Source: Phlebotomus papatasi (Eukaryota > Arthropoda > Insecta > Diptera > Psychodidae). Taken from it: DNA of 64,000 bases. The notes under the pieces were generated by a model, which had not been told where the DNA came from, ran no database searches, and was given only the letters and a program-made list of their open reading frames with translations. Location of the stretch: the NCBI RefSeq assembly GCF_024763615.1, contig NC_077222.1, forward strand, positions 57,536,001-57,600,000, written 5' to 3'. This document shows, in pieces, positions 56,481 to 64,000 of the stretch (position 1 is its first letter; each line of letters opens with the position of its first letter). The position numbers and the translations under genes are program-made.

Positions 56481-56839
56481 GATTTTTCCACTAAAAGGAG
56501 GTGCTTTTTTTCTTTTTAAGAATAGAAACCACTGATTGTTGTACCACTCACATGCGTTGCCGGATTAAAACTGCACACTAAAATGGGAATTAAAGTGAAA
56601 TTGTTGCGGGGGAAAAATATTTCGCGAGATATTTCCACTATTCGTGTGATATCCAACGAGGCTGTGAATGGACTGAAAAGAGCTCGATGGGTGAAAAAGA
56701 GATGTACTCTCGAAGCAATTTCTTCGATGAGATTTTATGAAGAAAGTAGTAGGGATAAGTTGATACACTGACCATCAATGTAATGAAATTTTCACAGTAT
56801 ATTTTCACATGATTTCTCTATAGTATTGGGTCGCTCAAA

Positions 56840-56852
56840 CCACTATATATAG
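56840..56852 (-). promoter_or_regulatory. Possible TATA box upstream of membrane-protein gene
   Basis: CTATATATAG (near-palindromic) about 360 bp before the start codon; would imply a 5' UTR of about 330 nt. Position alone supports it. Confidence 0.25.
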
Positions 56853-57740
56853 CAAATTGCAATATTTGTTCTTTTTGTGCAAATATGCAACATTTTGTTT
56901 TTCTTTCTGCAGGCCCTCACTCTTTTCATCTTCAAATAATTAACCTGAAGATGTACAAAATATGCGAAGTTTTGCAACTGAAATTATAAAGCGTGTACGC
57001 AATGTTGCAATTTGAAATGCAGCGAGATGAGAAAGATATTTCAATTTTTCCTCAATTAGATTGCAAATCAATAGAGACTGAAGAATAAATTAGAAAACCA
57101 TATATGCTGTTTATGAAATGAAAATTTTGCTATCACAAAAAAGTGAAAGGGGGACAACATATAATACACATTAAATTCCGAGAGATTTAGAAAAAGAAAT
57201 GAGAGACATAATTCGATAAGCATCTAAATTCCCGTCAAGAGATTAACTATTATATTAAAACGATAAAAACGGGATATATCCCAGGTACATTTTTTACACT
57301 CATAACTTTGGCATAACTCATCTTTAAACCTTGCTGTACAAATCAATTTTACTGATTTTCCTTTAATCGACCCTTTTTCCAGACATCCTCCAGATATGCC
57401 CTTTTATAAGATTAAATGATAAAACGAACTCAAACACATAGCATTAGTATTTTTTAGCTTTTGAACAGAAGCATCCGTGCTGAAAGATAGGAATTAGGAT
57501 TAGATGCAAGACGAAAATCCTTCTCACTTATCAGTGTTAAATTTTAATTCGAAGACAAGTTGATACCAATTACTGTTTAACCTTTCTTTATTTTTTTTTG
57601 ACTCTCGTATAAGTGATTGTTACCCTCTTTTTACAATTTTTCCGGTTATACAATCTAAAACCAAAATGATTTTCACATTCACAAAAAAAGGTTCAATTAA
57701 GCTTTTTTCGTCATAACAGTTACAAAAGTGTCCCAGTGAA
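56853..57740. other. Gene-free stretch
   Basis: AT-rich intergenic DNA; no exon or repeat recognised. Confidence 0.4.
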
Positions 57741-57742
57741 GA

Positions 57743-57930
57743 TTCCGAAGCCAAAATCCCGAATGCCAAAATCCTGAATTGGCCGAAATCCTGAATTGGC
57801 CGAAATCCCGAATAACCAAAAATCCTATTGGGTTAAAATTCTGAAAAGCCAAAATCCCAAATGGGCCTTAACCCCGAATGGATCGAAATCGTAAATGAGT
57901 CAAAATCTTAAAAAGCCAAATGCCCTAATT
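57743..57930. repeat. Degenerate minisatellite of CCAAAATCCCGAATGG-type units
   Basis: About ten units of 15-18 bp, e.g. GCCAAAATCCCGAATG, GGCCGAAATCCTGAATT, GGCCGAAATCCCGAATA, AGCCAAAATCCCAAATG. Divergence rises towards the right. Confidence 0.85.
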
Positions 57931-58052
57931 CCTAAAAATGTCACAGCTACTCTCACGGTTTCATAATTTTTTTTACATTTTGCATGTTAATTTGACAACT
58001 TTTCAATGGTAAAGTTATCTTTCATAAGGATAGCTATAACCCGTAATATGTC

Positions 58053-58187
58053 CAACGCACAATGATTTGTTTAGTAAACATGTTTTTGACATTTCGATGA
58101 GAGCGAGTGAGATCTAGATCTAGTCATCTCGCTCTCTCTCATAGGAAATTTTGAAAACATGTTTACAAACAAAAGTTATTGTGCGCT
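58053..58187. repeat. Hairpin MITE, about 135 bp
   Basis: ACGCACAATGATTTGTTTAG ... GTAAACATGTTTTTGACATT pairs with ACATGTTTACAAAC ... TTATTGTGCGCT; the centre is the palindrome AGATCTAGATCT flanked by GAGAGCGAG / CTCGCTCTC. Confidence 0.8.
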
Positions 58188-58220
58188 AGTCAATACGCCT
58201 AAAATGTAATATTTACACCT

Positions 58221-60043
58221 ATTAGGTGAGATTCTTAACAATCTCACCTACTATAATCCTAACAAAATTTCATGTCGTCCGATCGCGCTCAAACTTGGCC
58301 AAAATGTGTTTCGCCACTTCCTGATCACGAATATATGGGGGGCTAAGTTACGTTCCCGGCCGGCCGGCCGTCCGGCCGCTCTTTGGAGCTTAATAGCTCC
58401 TAAACTAAAAAAGATATCGACTTGCGGTTTTCGGCAAAGGTTATATATCGGGTGAAAATTGCAACTTGGTGCATTGACCTCCCACCCCCCACCCCTCCTT
58501 CCGCCATTTTGAAGACCCCCCTTTTTTTGTTTTCTCAATAGCTCAGCCCCTATGGCATCGAGCAGGCTCAAATTTTAGTATGTTATAGCTGGGCCTTAGG
58601 GCTTTCCATCAATACCAAACTTAAGGTCCCCCGACCCCCCTGACCCGAGCTATAAGGGTCCAAAAAAAATTTCTTAAAATGGCAATAACTCCGGTTCTAA
58701 TTGTCAGAATTTAAAAAATGGGAGCTTTTTGGAAAGCTCTCGTGAAATGCCACTTCCCCTTCTAACATCGCAAGTTCATAAAACCACCGCTAGGGGCGCT
58801 ATTATTAAAAAGAAAATTTTTAAATCTTATAAGTTAAATAACTCAAAAATTCCATTGTGCATCGGGCTGAAATTTTAGTATGTTGTAGCCGTTGATTATA
58901 CCTATCAAACAAAAAAAACCTTAAGTCGATCTAAAACCCCTGACCCGAGCTATAAGGGGTCAAAGTTCGAACATTGACCGGCCTCTATCTCCGGTTCTAA
59001 CTAACATAGCGACCTAAATTTTACCTTTTTGGTTTCGTCACGATAAGCACTTTCAGATGGAAGTTCAAAAATTCACCACAGGTGGCGCTGTGATAGCGTC
59101 AAAATTCATCGAAATTCAAAGTCACTTTTCTCAAAAACGGCATTGTGCAAGTTAATGAAATTTTAGTATGTTGTGGTCCAGTCTAGGACGTTTCCAAAAT
59201 GGTGCGTATGTGCGCTGTGGTTTCAATAGAACCGGAGATATGAGGGGTCAAAGTTCACGAAATTCAAAAAATCATATCTCCGGTTCTATGTGACCGATTT
59301 TGATGAATGAGGGCTTAAACGAAAGATCTCACCAAATGCTACAACTTTCTAGAATATTTGAACTTCGTGAGACCAACACCAGGGGCGCCACAGTCGAGAA
59401 ACCAATTTCAATATCACATAACCTCAATTATCTCGACTGTCGCTTAACCGATTTTGATGATTACTTCAACATAATTGTAGAGCACATTTGTCTCTACATT
59501 TCGTCCATACATCATTTTCCGCTCAGACTACGCTATCACTCCGATTTTGCCGTTTAAGTGTGAAAAAATTGATTTTTCCCATAATAACGCTTTGAAATCA
59601 CTCAGATGCCAATTTGACTGCCTCTACTCCACCAAGACACTTAAAATAGGGTTTTAATGAAGAGTCTCACAAAATACAACAATTCTTTGATATAGTTGAA
59701 GTTCAACAAATGACTACTTGGGGCACTCTGGATGAAAAAACAAGTTAAGAAACAAAAAACCTCGATTATCTTGGCTTCTGAGTAATCGATGAGATCATGT
59801 TCTATAGGAAAATTATAGAGTACATTCTGGTCTACATTTCACCCATATATCACTTTTGTGCAGTTCATCCCAATCCTTGATATTTTGGTTTAAATACAAA
59901 ATTTGTATAATTTCACGAATTTGATTCAAGATAACTGAATGGCGACTCACAATTTCAGCTCTAAATCGAATTTGCATGCACTCCGAGTTAGCTCACGTTA
60001 AGAATCTCACCTACATAAGCCGGTTAGGATTATCTGTCCCTTT
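58221..60043 (+). repeat. 1.8-kb modular repeat element, copy 2
   Basis: Direct-orientation sister of 51229-53038, about 7 kb away and upstream of the membrane-protein gene. Modules begin at about 58570, 58870 and 59158. Differs by scattered substitutions, a shorter CCGG run and a small insertion near 59845 (CATATATCACTTTTGTGCAG). No clear target duplication flanks it. Confidence 0.85.
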
Positions 60044-60371
60044 CGGATCATTATCGTAAAATTAAGGATAAAATAACACTCCCGGAAAGTTATTGCCAGA
60101 TTTTTGGTTTTCTCTCAATGACAGCAAAAATCAAAGCTGAAAAAGAATTATTTATAATATTATACTTAGAATTATATTATATTGCTTATTTTTGCAAAAT
60201 GGGTTTTAAAAGACCTCCAAAAAAACTTACTAAACCGAAATATGAAAATAATTCAACAAAATGTATAGCTACTGCCTCTCTGTATGATTTGTCTTATTAA
60301 AAAACAACTTTTTTTCGAAAACCATCTTTCTATCAGGTTTCGTTTTTTTATGATCATTCAACTTTTAACCT

Positions 60372-60603
60372 GAAGGGGAATTCTGTTATACTATGACAAT
60401 ATTATATGACAAAATTTCGTTGTAAAATTCTGTAGCAGAACAACATTAAAGCTTAGTGAACATCGAATGGCCATTGTAAAGAGGTCTATGAATTTTTTAG
60501 TGATTGAGTCGGATTTAAGATTAGTTCTTCTGAATTTACAGATGAAAACTTTTTTAAATTTGTCATACGATATTATCATACTGTTACAGAATTCTCCTAC
60601 TGG
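60372..60603. repeat. TIR MITE, 232 bp
   Basis: AAGGGGAATTCTGTTATACT then ATGACAATATTATATGACAA at the left; the right is the inverted ATTATCATACTGTTACAGAA then TTCTCCTA. Solitary ends of the family occur at 13783-13830 and 62716-62757. Confidence 0.75.
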
Positions 60604-63600
60604 AGAAATCTGGAATTAAGGTCGACTGATCGAATGTAACTCATTGAAATAATTTTATAAAGGTTGAAAAACAATTTAAATCTAAAATCACATTCAAGTT
60701 TATAATTGGTTAAATCAGTAAAATGAAATTATCAGTAGAGTACTTTACCTTGCTTTCTCACAAAATTAGAAATAATAAGTTTTCTATAGATTTTAAAAGA
60801 AATTATGATTTACAAGAATTGATATAGAGAGACAATAAAATACAATTTGATCGGTACAAAAAATCAATTGTTCCAGAGGTGTTAAATAAATTCCAATGCA
60901 TCTGGATAGAAAATGAAATTTCTAAATCAATTGAGAGGAAATACCACAAAAATTGCCACTTTCTGTATGATCAGCTAATAAATAACATGCCAACATTGCG
61001 ATTTATCGCGACATTTTAAACTTCAGAAGCGTGGTTAGTGCACTTAATACCTCACAATAATGTTTTATTTTGCCTCAATGCAGAAATATGGGGCAAATAT
61101 GCAATTAATGTGCGAAGCCAGTTCAATCATAAAGAGATCTCCATCGAAAGAGTATAAGAGGAGAAATATAATAAATTTTCATTTACTCATGCATTTCCTT
61201 TTTCATGTGACGCGGTTTCAAGAGAGATATAAATGTGCGATAATGCTTGAAATTCATGGTCACGGTCGGAAGAAATTTTGCCTCCTTCTTTTTCAGTCCA
61301 ATTCAATTTCAATGGAACCCGTCGAGAGCATTTCCACATTAAAAAAAAATTCATTCAAGCATATTAAATTATCTATCTGTTTATGCATAAATTTGAATGT
61401 TTAACAGAGATATACAATTTTAAGAAAGTGAAATTTTCTCTCACTCCCATATAACCATCGATTGTGCGATATAATCGCATTGGAAATTATTGCAATTTAC
61501 CACAAAATATCAAGAAAAAAAAGCTATAATCATGCATCTGATCGAGTTTTTTTTTTCTTTCTTCTGCTTTTGCTCCAATCTCGTCAAAGAGCATCGTCAA
61601 AACACCAATACTGTGATCCACAAATTGCCCATTTTGTCATGATTCGCTTTCAAATTGTTTGGTGGATCACTTTTGGTTTCTTGAGAAAATGGGCTTCTAA
61701 AGAAAGTGAATTTTACTGAGGATGATTCAGCACAGTGCAACATGCAAAAATTTTAAATTGAGCTTCACAAAACCAAAATTTTGAAAGTTACATAAATTAT
61801 TTCATGAAATTCATAATTTCATGTGGTTAATAGAAAGTTTTTTTCTTTAAAGTAATAATTAATTTTGATACGGAAATTTTTAGGCAGAATGCGGTCAATA
61901 AATTGCAATCATGTAGAGATGCTAGAGTTTGAATAGAGCTTAATAAATTGTAAAATGAGTTACCAAATCACCGAATCCAAAGATGATTTTGTGAATTTCA
62001 AAATAGCAAAACTAAATTACGCATCTTCTTATGTATACAACTCATTGAAATGCCTAGTTAAACAATAATTTGACTATTTTAACGGTGATTGTGCTTACAT
62101 ATTATATTTATTAAATATTTAATTATTATAATAGAAAAATTTAAAATGCATTTATTGCTTTTTTTCTACTCCATGGAATATTAAATACATTTTCTGCAAA
62201 TTTTGCGATAATTATGTAAAAGCCCTAGTTATTTTATGGGGTTACGAATTTTTATTGACGATTTATTACAAAATGCAGAACTAAACAATTAAATGTATAC
62301 TTTTATTAACCCTTAAGTTGTTGAAGAAATAAATGTCTGATAAACTAGCTTATGTATGAAGTTCTTTAAAGGTAATCTTGGATTTTTTGCAATTTGAAAA
62401 AATTGGAAATCGAATTTTGCTCTCATTTATTTATTTTTATTTTTAAATAAATTAAAAAGCATGATAAGACATATTAATAAATTCATGAACTTTGACCTCA
62501 ACTTGTGTAAAATTTCGAAAAATCAAATTTCCTTATGAAACTTCGTATAACTCTGAAACGTTTATAGGACTCCTATAAGTGGACAATGGGAATCAAAACA
62601 TGATCTTATTCTTTCCCCTATTCTTCTTTTTTTTCACAAATAACGCTGTTTTAAGGATATCGTAAAATTGAACTGCGAGAATTCATTTTTGCATATTTGA
62701 GAATTTGTCCAGTAAGGGGAATTCTGTAACATATGACAATGTCATATGACAAAATAAAAAAAATTTATGTGGTAAATTATGAAAAAAAAATAATAAAAAA
62801 ATAAATTTATATTAAATAATAAGAGCTTTCTAGAGCTCCTTGCATGGCTCTTCGATGACCATAAAAAATTATGGTCCTTGCCTTCCGGTGGATGTTCAAA
62901 TGTTGAAATTATAGTATGACCTTGCTCTTAGGTAGGCAAAAAACACAACCATTTTATTTGTTTTCGGATTGTTCAGTTGGATAATTTTGCCCATCAGAGA
63001 AGCTGATCTTCGGTAATTGGCCTCTAACGGCCAAGCAAAGCAACTCATTCACTCAATCTAGCATAACTTTTTCTTGAACATCGATAAAATCTTATGCTTT
63101 TTGGAATTTTTAAGGATTAATATAAGAGGTCCTTTTCAAATATTTGTCTCATGATTATTTGCGATATGTGCGTCTCAGAGGGATCGTTTGTCTACAGCTA
63201 TGACGTGAATTTCGTTCAATTCGTTTCTTTACCTTAAGGACGATGGTTGACAATGATGCAATTTTTTTTTCGACGTCCACCATAGAGTTTTATAATGCTG
63301 GTAGTATCCCTGTATTGAGTTATATTTCAAAACTCAAAAGAATTAATCCCATTCAGGTTTTGAAGGGGCCTAAAGATAACAATTAAAACCTTTCCGGCCA
63401 AATATAGAGCAATCGCGCCATCGGGTTTGAGTGCCATTACGAATATAAAAAAAAACATTACAAATTTTTTTCATAAATGCTTTTCTGGGCTTGTGATTAA
63501 TAAAATGAATTAACTTAATGCAAAATTTGAACATGCTGTCTCGAACGATTTCAAAGTTATAACGATCTAAAGGACAATGGGAAAAACGGTCCAACCTTTC

Positions 63601-64000
63601 GCCACGAATGAGACCTATACCCTCGAATAGGTATTGACAAAGGTAACAACTTTTGTTCCAAAACCAATCCCAAAAGTATGTAGAAAAAGCATTAAAGCAT
63701 AAAACATATGTATAAGAATTGTATTGATTTTTTTTTAGCAAAACTCCTTTTATACAATAACGCGGTTAATTGTATATTGGTCCTTTTCAAGATTAATTTG
63801 TAAAAAAGAATTTAAAAAAAAAATGTTCCTGGAACAAATCATATCTTTATCTTTTCATTTCCCCTGCAATTTTCCAGATCTTCATTATAAATATTTTACC
63901 ATCCTTGAAATTCTCAAAAAAAAAAGGATTGTATCTGGAGAAATGTCTCTTATATGCAGTAATATTCTGATTGAAAAAAGAGTTAAAACCTCTAAAGATC
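60604..64000. other. Gene-free stretch at window end
   Basis: No protein-like exon recognised. The open frames around 61060-61719 and 63370-63741 have near-cognate starts or no domain. A solitary repeat end (AAGGGGAATTCTGTAACATA, about 62716) matches the 60372 family. Confidence 0.4.

Noticed and set aside
61060..61719. Two plus-strand ORFs of 114 and 85 codons
   Set aside because: No protein-like composition, no domain and no nearby splice or promoter signals.
1..64000. tRNA, rRNA and CRISPR-like arrays
   Set aside because: No tRNA A/B-box pair with a foldable cloverleaf, no rRNA core sequence and no regularly spaced repeat-spacer array was seen by eye; a covariance-model search could still find a small RNA.

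Overview
The window is AT-rich, intron-containing animal DNA with no bacterial features. Splice sites follow the GT-AG rule, short introns are 56-62 nt, and the genes have clear insect relatives: a takeout/juvenile-hormone-binding-like secreted protein, a Kv-channel-interacting EF-hand protein, mitochondrial ribosomal protein S10 and a SETD3-type methyltransferase. I infer an insect, most likely a nematoceran fly; a sand-fly-like genome would fit, but the species cannot be fixed from the sequence. Most of the window is non-coding and packed with short inverted-repeat (TIR) DNA transposon remnants.

Layout. 1-18.4 kb: no convincing gene. It holds nested TIR elements, including one carrying a decayed pogo-type transposase DNA-binding region, and two weak exon-like islands. 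18.4-27.5 kb (+): a five-exon KChIP gene of 206 codons whose introns hold TIR elements and a perfect 32-bp inverted repeat. 31.0-31.85 kb (-): a single-exon secreted takeout-like protein. 32.25-33.9 kb: an internally deleted pogo-like transposon with an intact N-terminal DNA-binding ORF. 34-37 kb: a cluster of small TIR elements. 37.7-38.2 kb (+): a small secreted helical protein of unknown function. 38.3-38.93 kb (-): mRpS10 in three exons, the first contributing only the start codon. 39.23-39.96 kb (+): the first coding exon of a SETD3-like gene, divergent from mRpS10 across about 300 bp; no continuation is visible in the window. 42.95-56.48 kb (-): a three-exon gene for a 906-residue single-pass membrane protein that I do not recognise. 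56.5-64 kb: no gene found.

Repeats. Several families share TA target sites and termini beginning TAGGGGA or TAGGGTAA; nested copies give a readable order of insertion, with empty sites in sister copies. Two direct copies of a 1.8-kb non-coding element (51.2-53.0 and 58.2-60.0 kb) are built from three diverged modules about 290-300 bp long. A related element near 47.7-48.5 kb carries a CGCGAAAT-type tandem array. These modular elements and the internally deleted pogo element with a preserved DNA-binding ORF are the least ordinary things here.

The genes do not form a pathway. The only clear cis relationships are the head-to-head mRpS10/SETD3 pair, which probably shares a promoter, and the tail-to-tail secreted-protein/mRpS10 pair, whose stop codons are about 90 bp apart.
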